In this document: in pieces, positions 19,258-27,357 of the stretch
Numbering within the stretch: position 1 is the stretch's first letter
How the letters are laid out: every line of letters begins with the position of its first letter
Source of the DNA: Kocuria rosea
Lineage (GTDB): Bacteria > Actinomycetota > Actinomycetes > Actinomycetales > Micrococcaceae
DNA length: 64,000 nt
NCBI RefSeq assembly: GCF_023715525.1
Contig: NZ_JAMBOG010000011.1
Coordinates: 55,359 to 119,358 of the forward strand
Direction: 5' to 3'
Made by a program: the position numbers and the translations under genes
The notes under the pieces: model-generated
What the model was told of the DNA's origin: nothing
The model's input: the letters and a program-made list of their open reading frames with translations, nothing else
The model's database searches: none

Positions 19258-19956
19258 TCAGGGGCCGAGGTACTCCCCGGTGGTGTAGCCCACGGTGCCG
19301 GCGTTGATGCCCTCGCACTGGGCGACCCCGCCGTCGGTGACGGGAGTGTAGTTCACGCAGAACCCCTCGTAGTAGGGCATCCCGTTATGCCAGGCGGCGT
19401 AGGCCTCCTCGTAGGCGAAGGGGGCATCCGGGTCCGGGGCCGACACGACGGGTCCGCCGTCGGGGGTCTGCGTCGGGCCCGGCAGCGGCGGTGCGGTCTC
19501 CGGTTCGGTCCCCGCCGTCGTGCACGTCCCGGGGTCGCCGTTGGTGGTCGCCAGGAACATCTGCTCGGCGTCCAGTACGTTGATCTGCTCCTGCCCAGTG
19601 GTCATGGCCGACTGGTAGGCCTGGCAGAGTTCCACGGCCCTCTCCCGGTCGGTGAGGTCCGTGTCGAGGCGGTGGACGCGGATCCCGCCGTTGGTCCCGC
19701 CGAGCTCCTGGACGCCGGTGACCGTGCCGGTGTACCGGGCGCCGGCGTCGGAGGCCAGGAAGGACGCCAGCGGGTCGGTGCCGTCGGTGCCGTTGCGCGG
19801 CCCGGCCTGGCCGCCACCGGGCGAGGACGCGGCCGGCTCCGCCGAGGCGGCAACGGAGGACGAGGCGCCGGCCTCGTCGGGCTGCGCCGAGGAGCAGCCG
19901 CTCAGGGCGAGCCCCAGTCCGAGCAGGGCGGGAGCGAGCCGGACCTTCATGGTCAT
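19258..19956 (-). CDS. Predicted lipoprotein
   Basis: Protein of 232 residues with a lipoprotein signal peptide whose lipobox LALSGC puts the acylated Cys near residue 20. A Ser/Ala/Gly-rich linker (about 22-60) leads to a globular part with four or five cysteines, including TCTTAG and QCEGINAG near the C terminus. ATG 19956 has AGGA at a good distance; an ATG 6 bases inside is the alternative. It is envelope-anchored; no family recognised. Confidence 0.75.
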   Translation of the reverse strand: MTMKVRLAPALLGLGLALSGCSSAQPDEAGASSSVAASAEPAASSPGGGQAGPRNGTDGTDPLASFLASDAGARYTGTVTGVQELGGTNGGIRVHRLDTDLTDRERAVELCQAYQSAMTTGQEQINVLDAEQMFLATTNGDPGTCTTAGTEPETAPPLPGPTQTPDGGPVVSAPDPDAPFAYEEAYAAWHNGMPYYEGFCVNYTPVTDGGVAQCEGINAGTVGYTTGEYLGP

Positions 19957-20021
19957 CGGGTCCTGTCGATGGTGGGCGCACGGTGTCGCCTTCAGAGTAG
20001 TGGCCGGCACGACGGGGCAGG

Positions 20022-20372
20022 CTAAGGGTGCTGCCAGCCCGCCAGTGCGTGCTGCAGCAGAGCGTGTGCCGCGGCGCGCTCGCGTGTCGTGCCCCGCTCC
20101 GCCAATTCCGGGGCGGTGGAGAGCGGTGGGGCGACCGGAGGGTGGTCGATGCGGTGGCGGAAGGCCTCTCCCCTGGCGTCGGCCACCGGCCCGGACCTCT
20201 CCTGGACGGACACCAGGGCCTCCTGGTGCAAGCAGCACTCGAGGAGGCCGGTGTCCCCGGCGGACAGTCCCAGGCGTGCGGCCGCCGCCGGGGTGGCCGG
20301 CGCGGAGCGGCCGGACAGCACCAGGAAGCCCTCCAGGGCGCTGCGGCGCCGGCGGGTCCGGGTCAGGCACAC
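20022..20372 (-). CDS. Hypothetical protein, unrecognised
   Basis: A 116-residue frame with strong G/C preference at third positions, so probably coding. It starts at a GTG without a clear ribosome site after an Arg-rich beginning; an internal start near SALEGFLVLSG is possible. Helical, with a Cys-Cys-His stretch (LLECCLHQEAL). It may be a remnant of a longer gene, since the upstream 250 bases look decayed. Confidence 0.45.
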   Translation of the reverse strand: MCLTRTRRRRSALEGFLVLSGRSAPATPAAAARLGLSAGDTGLLECCLHQEALVSVQERSGPVADARGEAFRHRIDHPPVAPPLSTAPELAERGTTRERAAAHALLQHALAGWQHP

Positions 20373-20590
20373 CGTGCGGCCTGCAACGGGCCCGCGCTGC
20401 GGGTTCCATGCAGCGAACGACGCATCAACGACGCATCGCCCCTGGAGCTGGCGCGAAAAGCCGGCCTACCGGCGCGGAATACCGCGGGCGCCCAGGGCGA
20501 AAAAGGACGCCGTCGAGCCCACCAGTGAAATTTGGATCTGCGGGCTCCGGCCGCCTTCCAGGCGCTAGAAAGCCTGAAACGAGGAATCAC

Positions 20591-20631
20591 TTATATAACT
20601 TTATACCTTGAACGTTGGGTAGAGTGGTGGC
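20591..20631 (+). promoter_or_regulatory. AT-rich promoter of the fic gene
   Basis: An AT-rich patch (palindrome TTATATAA at 20591-20598, then CTTTATACC) stands out in this GC-rich DNA. TAGAGT at 20620-20625 is 6 bases before the ATG, so the transcript probably begins at the start codon. The AT patch covers the -35 area and could be an operator. Confidence 0.5.
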
Positions 20632-21942
20632 ATGGCCATCCCAGTGGACCCACTTTCATCCTCTCACCGGCAGGAGTCCGCTTCCGCGCCGGGGTCGGCG
20701 TCCTGGGAAGGTCGGCAGGCTGGCGATCTGGCCGTGGGGTGGGAGGAGCATTCCTGGGATAGTGAGCCGGTGGTGGCCGGGGCGATGTCGCGCCGGGCGC
20801 GGATGGCTGCCCGCGGCCCGTACCGGGCGGCCGTGCCGGCAAGGATCGCCGACCTGGGTGTCGTCCTGCCCCCGGCGGTCGCGACTGAGGCGGAGGACGC
20901 TTTGATGGAGATCGCCCGCTTCGACGCCGAACTGACCTCCGCGTTGCCAGGCGTCGGCGGCGAGGACCAGGAAGAGCACGGGGAGCTGGCCCCGCTGGCG
21001 GCGGTGCTGCTGCGCACCGAGTCCACCTCCTCCTCGCAGATCGAGGACATCACCGCGGGTGCCAAGGCCCTGGCGCTGGCCACGGTGGGCGAGAGAACAG
21101 GACCGAACGCGGCGATGGTCGCTGCCAACGTCACCGCCATGCAGGCCGCGGTGGCGATGTCCGAGGACCTGTCGGTGGACTCCCTCCGGGCCGCCCATGC
21201 GGCGCTGATGGCCGGTCAGGACTACGCCGCACCGGGGCGGTTCCGCACCCGGGCGGTGTGGATCGGCGGAATGGCCCCAACCCCGCACACCGCCACCTTC
21301 GTGCCCCCGCACCCCTCCCGGGTGCAGGCTGCGATGGACGACCTGATCGTCTTCTGCCACCGCACCGACGTGCCGGTGCTGGCCCATGCGGCGATCGCCC
21401 ATGCCCAGTTCGAGACCATCCATCCCTTCGCCGACGGCAACGGGCGCACCGGACGGGTGCTCGTCCACGCGATGCTGCGCGCCGCCGGCGCCACCCGGGC
21501 GATGACGGTGCCGGTCTCGGCCGGGCTGCTCACCGACACGGGCTCCTACTTCGACGCCCTGACCGCCTACCGCGACGGGGACCTCACCCCGATCGTGAGT
21601 CGGTTCGCCCACGCCGCCTTCACCGGAGTCACCAATGGTCGCGTCCTGGCCGAGCAATTGCGGGGCCTCTACGCCACCTGGCAGCAATCCCTGCACGCCC
21701 GCCGGGACGCTGCCGCCTGGACGGTGCTGCCCATGCTGATCCGCCAGCCGGCGGTGACCGTGCGCTGGGTCGCCGACCACGCCCGGGTTTCCCAGCCGGC
21801 CGCCCAGCGGGCCATCGACCAGCTGCTCGCCGCCGGGGTGCTTGCCCCGGCCACCGCCAACCGCCGCAACCGCGTTTGGATCGCCGAGGACGTCACCGCT
21901 GCCCTCGACGACTTCGCCGCCCGCGCCGGCCGCCGCGGCTGA
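20632..21942 (+). CDS. Fic family protein (probable AMP transferase)
   Basis: Protein of 436 residues. The Fic catalytic loop HPFADGNGRTGR is complete (His at about 264), so transfer of AMP, or of another nucleotide moiety, to a target hydroxyl is expected. An inhibitory-helix sequence STSSSQIEDI at about 131-140 precedes the fold, the class II autoinhibited arrangement, with the key Glu at about 138. The C terminus has a winged-helix-like DNA-binding part (RVSQPAAQRAIDQLLAAGVL). This is the common Fic-wHTH architecture. The leaderless start is supported by TAGAGT 6 bases upstream. Confidence 0.88.
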   Translation: MAIPVDPLSSSHRQESASAPGSASWEGRQAGDLAVGWEEHSWDSEPVVAGAMSRRARMAARGPYRAAVPARIADLGVVLPPAVATEAEDALMEIARFDAELTSALPGVGGEDQEEHGELAPLAAVLLRTESTSSSQIEDITAGAKALALATVGERTGPNAAMVAANVTAMQAAVAMSEDLSVDSLRAAHAALMAGQDYAAPGRFRTRAVWIGGMAPTPHTATFVPPHPSRVQAAMDDLIVFCHRTDVPVLAHAAIAHAQFETIHPFADGNGRTGRVLVHAMLRAAGATRAMTVPVSAGLLTDTGSYFDALTAYRDGDLTPIVSRFAHAAFTGVTNGRVLAEQLRGLYATWQQSLHARRDAAAWTVLPMLIRQPAVTVRWVADHARVSQPAAQRAIDQLLAAGVLAPATANRRNRVWIAEDVTAALDDFAARAGRRG

Positions 21943-21972
21943 GCACCCCTGTCCTGCCAACGTCGGCGGGGC

Positions 21973-22380
21973 TTAACCGGCGTGCCGGTCCTCAATCATG
22001 GCCCGGGCAGCGCCGAGCACCGCCTGGGCTCGCCCCTGGGCGATGGCTTCCACCGGGGAGATCCCGTTCAGCCAGGGATTGGTCCCGAGGAACCACAGGC
22101 GAGCCACCTCATCGCCTTCCGCTGCCGAGAGCCCGGTCCACACTCGGTGCACCAGTCGCAGCTTTGACTCCGCCGGCGGGTCGGGGGTGAGCCCGTCGTC
22201 CCCGGCCCACTGGACGACGATGCCGGGGTCCTGGTTGCCGGCCATCACGGTCACCAGGGTCGGGCCCAGGTGGCCGGTGAGGTCCCGGACGACCTCCCGG
22301 ATGCCCGGCTCGGCTGCACCGGTGGGCGAGGCGCCGGCGTGGGCATCATTGTTCATCTCGTTCTCGTCGGGCTCCTTCAT
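21973..22380 (-). CDS. Xre/MbcA/ParS-like antitoxin-type protein
   Basis: Protein of 135 residues. After a short acidic start comes a helical DNA-binding-like part and then the toxin-binding-type C-terminal domain: WFLGTNPWLNGISPVEAIAQ is the conserved stretch (x-x-NPxLxxxxPxEAL type), followed by VLGAARAMIED. Such proteins are antitoxins of RES-type NAD-degrading toxins, but here the partner gene encodes a membrane protein instead. The ATG overlaps the upstream stop by 4 bases (ATGA), so translation is coupled, and an AGGAG site lies 6 bases ahead. Confidence 0.7.
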   Translation of the reverse strand: MKEPDENEMNNDAHAGASPTGAAEPGIREVVRDLTGHLGPTLVTVMAGNQDPGIVVQWAGDDGLTPDPPAESKLRLVHRVWTGLSAAEGDEVARLWFLGTNPWLNGISPVEAIAQGRAQAVLGAARAMIEDRHAG

Positions 22381-22850
22381 TGCTGCTCCTGAGTGCCAGC
22401 AGTGTCCTCGTGGTCCGGCGGGGTGAGCGCGGCCAGCATGGAGGAGACCCAGGCCCGGTCCCTGCGCGGGATACCCCGGGTGTGGGCGAGGTCGGCCAGC
22501 ACGTTGCGACCCAGTGCCCGGACCACCTCTGCCTCCTCCATGGCGGCCTTCAAGGCCGAGAGGACCTGCTGGTTCCACTGCGTGAGGCGGTGCAGGCGCA
22601 GGAACAGCCACGCGACCCCGACCCAGGACAGCGCTGTCACGGCCCACAGCAGCTCGGAGTACCGTCCCAGGTGATCCACTCCCTCCCAGAACGCATCGAG
22701 GGCCGTGACGACCCAGGGCACTCCGGCCACGTACAGGCCCATCAGTGCCACCGGCAACACCACCAGAACGGAGATCAGCGGCAGGCGGCGGGAGGGCAGA
22801 CGGGGCTTGCGTCTAAAGGAAGTGGTCATCGGTGTCCTTCTGTGGCTCAT
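22377..22850 (-). CDS. Two-helix membrane protein paired with the antitoxin-like gene
   Basis: Protein of about 157 residues. A basic N terminus (SFRRKPRLPSRR) is followed by two hydrophobic segments (LISVLVVLPVALMGLYVAGV and LLWAVTALSWVGVAWLFL) and a cytoplasmic helical tail (WNQQVLSALKAAMEEAEVVRALG) that looks able to form a coiled coil. Both ATG 22850 and ATG 22829 have good ribosome sites. It overlaps the antitoxin-like gene by 4 bases. No family recognised; it could be the effector of the pair. Confidence 0.65.
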   Translation of the reverse strand: MSHRRTPMTTSFRRKPRLPSRRLPLISVLVVLPVALMGLYVAGVPWVVTALDAFWEGVDHLGRYSELLWAVTALSWVGVAWLFLRLHRLTQWNQQVLSALKAAMEEAEVVRALGRNVLADLAHTRGIPRRDRAWVSSMLAALTPPDHEDTAGTQEQQ

Positions 22851-23020
22851 GGTGCCGTCCTCGTCGCTTCCATCCCTTCGGTAGGGGTGGAGACCGTGAC
22901 AGCCGGTGGTCATTCCCCATGTGTGCGGCACCGGCCCCAGCGGATGCACTGCCGGCACCGGGCCGGTCGCCCGCAACGAGGTTGCAGCATCCGCCTGTCC
23001 CGTGGGTGGTAACCGTTCGG
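22851..23020. other. Upstream region of the two-gene operon
   Basis: About 170 bases between the operon start and the terminator of the next gene. It contains CCCCATGTGTGCGG at about 22915, similar to sequences near 24.70 and 27.97 kb. Confidence 0.3.
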
Positions 23021-23050
23021 GGGCAGGCACGGGGGAACCGTGCCTGCCCG
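23020..23050 (-). terminator. Terminator of the HA-repeat operon
   Basis: Stem GGGCAGGCACGG with CCGTGCCTGCCC around a short G/A loop, 9 bases beyond the reconstructed stop at 23059. Confidence 0.7.
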
Positions 23051-23058
23051 GGACCGGC

Positions 23059-23913
23059 TCAGGCCGTGGGGCCAGGCTTCGGAGCGATGACCACTTCCAG
23101 GGCCGTGTCATCGTCGGCGGCGACCTCGGAGTCGGGGGCGTGGAGAGAGACAGGCATCGCCTGGTCGAAGGCCTGCTTGATCTCTCGGGCCTCTCGCACC
23201 GGGGAGGTCAACCGGTGCGAATACTCCTTCCGCTAGTGCCCCAAGATTTCGTGGTCGAGGGCCAGTGGTGGTCGAAGCGCACAGGCACGATCCACCACCG
23301 GTGGAGCCGGGTCTTCGGCAACCTGGTGAAATCCTTTTCGACGGCCTTCTGCGGCCGGTCCAGGGCCAGGTAGGCCTCCACCTCTGTTCCATCGGCCCGA
23401 GCGGCCCCAGCCCGCCGCTGCGCCCCGTACAGTGCCGCGTCGGAGCGGTTGTAGACCACCTTGCCGGTCGCGACCTTCTGCTCGAGTATCTGCACCAGCG
23501 CGACCTCGTGACGGCGGTCGGCGATCCGCCAGCCCCGTCAGCAACTGGTGGTCATGGTGGGACGGATTGGCGACCACGTCTGCGCGCCAGGAGGCGAGCA
23601 TCCGTTCCCCGGCGTCCTTGGCCGACCGGGACGGCACCCGCAGGTGGGTGTAGGCGAAGCGCACGCACTCCACGGTCACCGGCTCCTCGGTCGAGTGCTG
23701 GGCCTGGGCGGGCACGACGAGGCCCTCCACGGAGGCCACCAGGTTCTCCGTCCCGGCATCGTCCTTCAGCCGCACCAGCCACCGCGCCAGCGACGCCTCG
23801 GCCGCGGAGTCGGTGACCAGCCGCGGGTGCCGCCCGTGCCCGGTGACGAAGTCGCGAGAGGCCGCAGCCCGGCGCCGGTGGTGGGTGGACACGGCGGCGG
23901 CTCGGGGAGCCAT
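23059..23913 (-). pseudogene. Gene with two frameshifts, downstream of the HA-repeat gene
   Basis: ATG 23913 (GGAGG upstream, 4 bases after the preceding stop) opens a frame with normal codon use to about 23530 (LVRLKDDAGTENLVASVEG and similar). Coding character then moves to a second frame at VALVQILEQKVATGKVVYN and continues to about 23235. A third frame carries the end EAREIKQAFDQAMPVS to a TGA at 23059-23061. Read across both shifts it would be about 283 residues with a WW-containing core (RLHRWWIVPVRF). No frame is intact over the whole length, so it is a recent pseudogene or carries two sequence errors. Product unrecognised. Confidence 0.6.
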
Positions 23914-23917
23914 CGCC

Positions 23918-24706
23918 CTACCTCCGGCCGGCCGTCGCCAGGACCTTGTTGACCTGGCTGGCGTAGAGGCGGGTGGAGTCCTTGCAGTAGTCCAGCGCCC
24001 ACTTGGCCAGCTGGGCCTCCCTCTCGTCGGCAGCGTTCGGCTGCGGCGCCCGGCCGGTTTTCGCCACGAACGCGACCAGCCCGTTGAGCCGCCCGACGGC
24101 GATGCGCTGGGCGTAGTGCTGGTCGACGCGGTGCGTGCGGTAGATGGGCTCGACCTCCCGCGCCAGGTAGGACTTCGCCTGCACGTTGATCCGCACCCAC
24201 TCGGCCAGATCCCGCTCGTGCTTGTCCGCCGACTGCGGCGAGGGCGGACGCCGATGGGTCTTAGCGAAGAGCTCCAGCTCCCCCAGCTTCTCCCGCTGGA
24301 TGGCACCGGGCGTGGAGACCCGGCACCGGGCACGTGCCTCGGCGATCGCCGCAACCGTCTCCGGGTCGGTCTGCATCCGGGCCCACTCCCACAGCGCCTG
24401 CTCGCGGGCCACACCGGTGGCGGCCATCGGCGCACGCATGTGCTTGGCGCAGAACTTCTGGTAGTCCTCCAGGTCGTTGACCGCAGGTGCGGCCAGCGCC
24501 CCGCCGGCCAGCAGCTCGCGCACTGCCTCCCCGGTGCGGGTGTTGGAGTTCTTGTGCTTGGCGATCCACTCGCCGAGCGACTTCTCTTCAGGGCCCCCGA
24601 CGCTCCGGGACGGCGGCCGCTCGTGCGAGGCGACGAAGTCGCGCAACTGCTCGAGGCGCTCGGTGGCGCTCATGCGGCGGTGAGTCGTGGTGGTCATGGA
24701 CATCAT
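23918..24706 (-). CDS. Protein of four helicase-associated-like helical repeats
   Basis: About 262 residues built from four repeats, each with the pattern L-x-x-(F/Y)-x4-(H/K/G)-R-x-P and, about 20 residues on, a conserved Leu-x-x-Trp: LRDFVASHERPPSR with LGEWIAKHKNS; LEDYQKFCAKHMRAP with LWEWARM; LELFAKTHRRPPSP with LAEWVRIN; LVAFVAKTGRAPQP with LAKWALDYC. This resembles helicase-associated domains, small three-helix nucleic-acid-binding modules, but no helicase is attached. Starts at 24706, 24703, 24696 or 24673 are all possible and none has a clear ribosome site. It is followed 4 bases later by the frameshifted gene. Confidence 0.7.
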   Translation of the reverse strand: MMSMTTTTHRRMSATERLEQLRDFVASHERPPSRSVGGPEEKSLGEWIAKHKNSNTRTGEAVRELLAGGALAAPAVNDLEDYQKFCAKHMRAPMAATGVAREQALWEWARMQTDPETVAAIAEARARCRVSTPGAIQREKLGELELFAKTHRRPPSPQSADKHERDLAEWVRINVQAKSYLAREVEPIYRTHRVDQHYAQRIAVGRLNGLVAFVAKTGRAPQPNAADEREAQLAKWALDYCKDSTRLYASQVNKVLATAGRR

Positions 24707-24866
24707 GTGTGCGGACTGCGTGTCAGACGGACGCACTGCCGGACACAGCCTTCGTCACACCCTTCGGGAGCGAGTTCCCCGCGCGCAGCCAGGCCGCGAC
24801 ACGACGGTCGCTCCGCGCCCTCCCACCGGCCGCCGACCGTTCTCCTGGCGGCGTGCGGCCCGGGCG

Positions 24867-24878
24867 TAGAGTCGCCCC
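24867..24878 (+). promoter_or_regulatory. Leaderless promoter of paralog A
   Basis: TAGAGT (24867-24872) lies 6 bases before the ATG; no ribosome site is present. The same sequence, from CGTAGAGTC to CCCCATGG with one extra base, precedes paralog B. Confidence 0.6.
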
Positions 24879-25712
24879 ATGGGAGATCAGCCGTATGAGT
24901 TGATGACCGGGGCCCAAGCTGACGACGCCCTGGACGTCTACCTGGCCGAGCGCGACCCGGCGCTGCAGCGCCTGCGCGGGTCACTGGCCGGCCACGGCCT
25001 GGATCCCGCCCAGATGCTCGATCGCTCCGTCTACTCCGTCTCCCCGTTGTGGGCGTGGATCACCACCCGAATCACCGACCTCGGCGTCGCTCCGATGTCA
25101 CTAGCCGAGGACCCGACCCGGCCCACCTGGCCGTCCTGGGCCCGCCACGGGCGGCTCGTGGACCCGCACCCGCCGGCCGAGTCCATCGCGCTGGTCGACG
25201 GCTTCACTGCTTACCTCGGGCAAGTGATCTCCGCCGGCGCCCCGGAGGCCCGGTGGGAGGTCGGGGAGCATGTCATCGCCGACCACCCGCTGCTGAACTA
25301 CCCGGTGCTCGCCTCGGACCACCACCAGGTCTTCGTGCCGGCGATGCCGCTGTTCAGCGCCTACCAGTCTGCTCACGGCCGCATCCCGATGAGCGGACCC
25401 GAGATGCTCGCCCACACGCGCCGCACCATCGACGCCCTCAACGGGGAGGGCCCGGAGGCCGCCGCGATCGAGGAGCCGCTGGTGACGGTGGTCGCCGAGC
25501 TCGACTGCTTCGACGTCGGCCTGCGCGAGGACATCCCCACCGAGCACCCCGGCGTGGTGGAGCACCTGATCGCCGAACTGTGCGACCGTGACGGCGTCAA
25601 GGCGGTACACCGCTACGGGCCCGCCGCACTCATCGTCGACGTGCCCGACTGGGACGAGCTGCGGCTGAAGCTGTGGATCACCCTGTGGCTGCAGCGCCAC
25701 CTCCCCCGATGA
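24879..25712 (+). CDS. Unknown family, paralog A
   Basis: Cytosolic-looking protein of 277 residues with no signal or membrane segment. It is one of three paralogs here. Shared blocks: YLAERDPALQRLRGSL with GLDPAQMLD at about 22-50, LWAWITTRIT, WPSWARHGR at about 88-96, DGFTAYLGQVISAGAPEARW, a histidine-rich middle (HVIADHPLLNYPVL), and FDVGLRED with a C-terminal mixed alpha/beta part ending in VDVPDWDELRLKLW. I do not recognise the family. The start is leaderless. A 43-codon ORF overlaps its stop. Confidence 0.8.
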   Translation: MGDQPYELMTGAQADDALDVYLAERDPALQRLRGSLAGHGLDPAQMLDRSVYSVSPLWAWITTRITDLGVAPMSLAEDPTRPTWPSWARHGRLVDPHPPAESIALVDGFTAYLGQVISAGAPEARWEVGEHVIADHPLLNYPVLASDHHQVFVPAMPLFSAYQSAHGRIPMSGPEMLAHTRRTIDALNGEGPEAAAIEEPLVTVVAELDCFDVGLREDIPTEHPGVVEHLIAELCDRDGVKAVHRYGPAALIVDVPDWDELRLKLWITLWLQRHLPR

Positions 25713-25840
25713 GCCGCCACCGGCTGCTCACTGCTGCCGTGATCGCCGCCGCCGTGCTCGGCGCCGTGCGCTCCAGCGCCACCAGGCCGCGAAACGCCAG
25801 GGCCGCCGCGGCCTCGGACCGGCGAGTGCCGTCCCCGTAG
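25709..25840 (+). CDS. Possible 43-residue membrane peptide overlapping paralog A
   Basis: ATG overlaps the paralog A stop by 4 bases (ATGA), a coupling arrangement. The product has one hydrophobic stretch (LLTAAVIAAAVLGAV) between basic ends and ends at TAG 25838-25840. It is too short for statistics to be convincing, so the overlap and the hydrophobic segment are the only evidence. Confidence 0.4.
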   Translation: MSRHRLLTAAVIAAAVLGAVRSSATRPRNARAAAASDRRVPSP

Positions 25841-25875
25841 TGCACACGCCCCGCTCAACAGTCACCCGCTACCCG

Positions 25876-25888
25876 TAGAGTCCGCCCC
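25876..25888 (+). promoter_or_regulatory. Leaderless promoter of paralog B
   Basis: TAGAGT (25876-25881) followed by CCGCCCC and the ATG; nearly identical to the paralog A promoter. Confidence 0.6.
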
Positions 25889-26707
25889 ATGGCGATGACG
25901 CACTACCTGAAGATGACCAAGCGCCAGGCCGCGAGGGCCCTGGAGGAGTACCTGGCCGAACGCCCCGCCGCGCTGGCCCGGCTGCGTGCCGAGCTCATCG
26001 CCGACGGCCGGGACCCGGAGGTGATGCTCGACGGCACCCCGGCCTCGCTGACGGCGCTGTGGGTGTGGGTGGCCGGCCGGATCACCGCGGTCGCCGACGG
26101 GGACCTCCCCTGGCTTCCGGGAGCGCCGGCTGAGCCGTGGTGGCCGTCGTGGGCGCGCTACGGCCACAAGTTCCGCCACGGCACGCGGCCCGAGGTCGTG
26201 ACCCTGCTGGACGGGTTCGTCTCCTACCTCGGCGACGTCATCACCGCGCACGCCCCGGACGCGGAGTGGCAGGCCTGCCACCACCGGATCAAGCGCTACC
26301 ACCTGCACAACCACCCAGTGCTCAACAGCCCGCTCAGCGACTCGAACATCTACCCTCCGGACATGGTGGCTGTCGAGGCCAACATCATGCGCCACCACAG
26401 CGAACCGTTGCGCGAAGACCGCTTCACCGACTATGCGACCACCGTCATCACCGACCTGCGCGGGCAGAACGAGCCCGTTCCGGTGGTGGAAGAGCCGCTC
26501 GTGGAGGTCGAGTACGAGAACGGGGTCTTCGACGTCGGTCTGCACGAGGAGCTGGCGCACGAGCACTCCCGCAAGGTTGATCGGATGGTCAAGGACCTCA
26601 CCACCCAGCCGGGCATCACCTCCGCCGTCCGGGAGGACCGCGAGGTGCTCCTGGTGACCGCCCCGGACTGGAACTCCCAGCAGCTCCAGCAGTGGCTCAC
26701 CGACTAG
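25889..26707 (+). CDS. Unknown family, paralog B
   Basis: Protein of 272 residues aligned over its whole length with paralogs A and C: MTHYLKMTKRQA at the start, EEYLAERPAALARLRAEL, PASLTALWVWVAGRIT, WPSWARYGH, LDGFVSYLGDVITAHAPDA, NHPVLNSPL, and FDVGLHEEL in the C-terminal third, ending in TAPDWNSQQLQQWL. The tandem position after A suggests duplication. No ribosome site; leaderless expression. Function unknown; no catalytic motif that I recognise, though conserved Trp, His and Asp residues are frequent. Confidence 0.8.
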   Translation: MAMTHYLKMTKRQAARALEEYLAERPAALARLRAELIADGRDPEVMLDGTPASLTALWVWVAGRITAVADGDLPWLPGAPAEPWWPSWARYGHKFRHGTRPEVVTLLDGFVSYLGDVITAHAPDAEWQACHHRIKRYHLHNHPVLNSPLSDSNIYPPDMVAVEANIMRHHSEPLREDRFTDYATTVITDLRGQNEPVPVVEEPLVEVEYENGVFDVGLHEELAHEHSRKVDRMVKDLTTQPGITSAVREDREVLLVTAPDWNSQQLQQWLTD

Positions 26708-26928
26708 ATCACCCGCCACGTCCCCGCCGTGGGCTGACCTGCCGAACCCCACGATCACCGGTCCTCTTCGTTAAGCCGACGCCAACGGTCGGTGCTCTTT
26801 TGTGCTGCGCGGCCGGTGCTTATCCTGGAATGGTCACAACAAGAGCAGTTCCGGTCCCCTTGACGGGTCCACGGCCTCCGGTTGACGGCCGCCCCGACGG
26901 GGTCGGCGCACAGGAGAGGAGGTCCGTG

Positions 26929-27357
26929 ATGGCTGGACTGATGCGCAGGGACTCCTTCGACATGCTGGAACCGTTCCGTCGGCTCCTGGAGGGTGACCCG
27001 CAGTCCGGGGCGGCAGTGTCCTGGCCCAGGGTCGAGGAGTTCCAGGATGGCGAGTCCATGGTGATCCGGGCGGAGCTGCCCGGCATCGACCCGGAGCAGG
27101 ACGTGGAGCTGACCGTGGTCAACGACACCCTGCAGCTGCGGGCCCAACGCCGGGAGCAATCTGAGCACAAGGACAAGGACAGCTACCGATCAGAGTTCCG
27201 CTACGGGTCTTTCGTCCGCACCCTGCCCTTGCCGGCCGGGACCAAGGACGAGGACATCACCGCCAGCTACTCCGACGGGGTGCTCGAGGTCAGGGCCCCG
27301 ATCCGCAAGCTCGACGAGCTGCCCCAGCACAAGAAGATCCCCATCACCCGTGGCTGA
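26929..27357 (+). CDS. Small heat shock protein, Hsp20/alpha-crystallin
   Basis: ATP-independent holdase of 142 residues. After the N-terminal arm (RRDSFDMLEPFRRLL) the alpha-crystallin domain runs from about VEEFQDGESMVIRAELPGID to YSDGVLEVRAPI, the latter carrying the conserved G-x-L motif, and the C-terminal tail ends with KKIPITRG, including the I-x-I/V anchor. ATG 26929 follows a strong GAGGAGG site. A candidate -10 TATCCT near 26821 would leave a leader of about 100 bases; no HSP operator was recognised. Confidence 0.93.
   Translation: MAGLMRRDSFDMLEPFRRLLEGDPQSGAAVSWPRVEEFQDGESMVIRAELPGIDPEQDVELTVVNDTLQLRAQRREQSEHKDKDSYRSEFRYGSFVRTLPLPAGTKDEDITASYSDGVLEVRAPIRKLDELPQHKKIPITRG

Noticed and set aside
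20363..20590. 75-codon minus frame upstream of fic
   Set aside because: Trp/Arg-rich and without coding bias; likely decayed or intergenic DNA.
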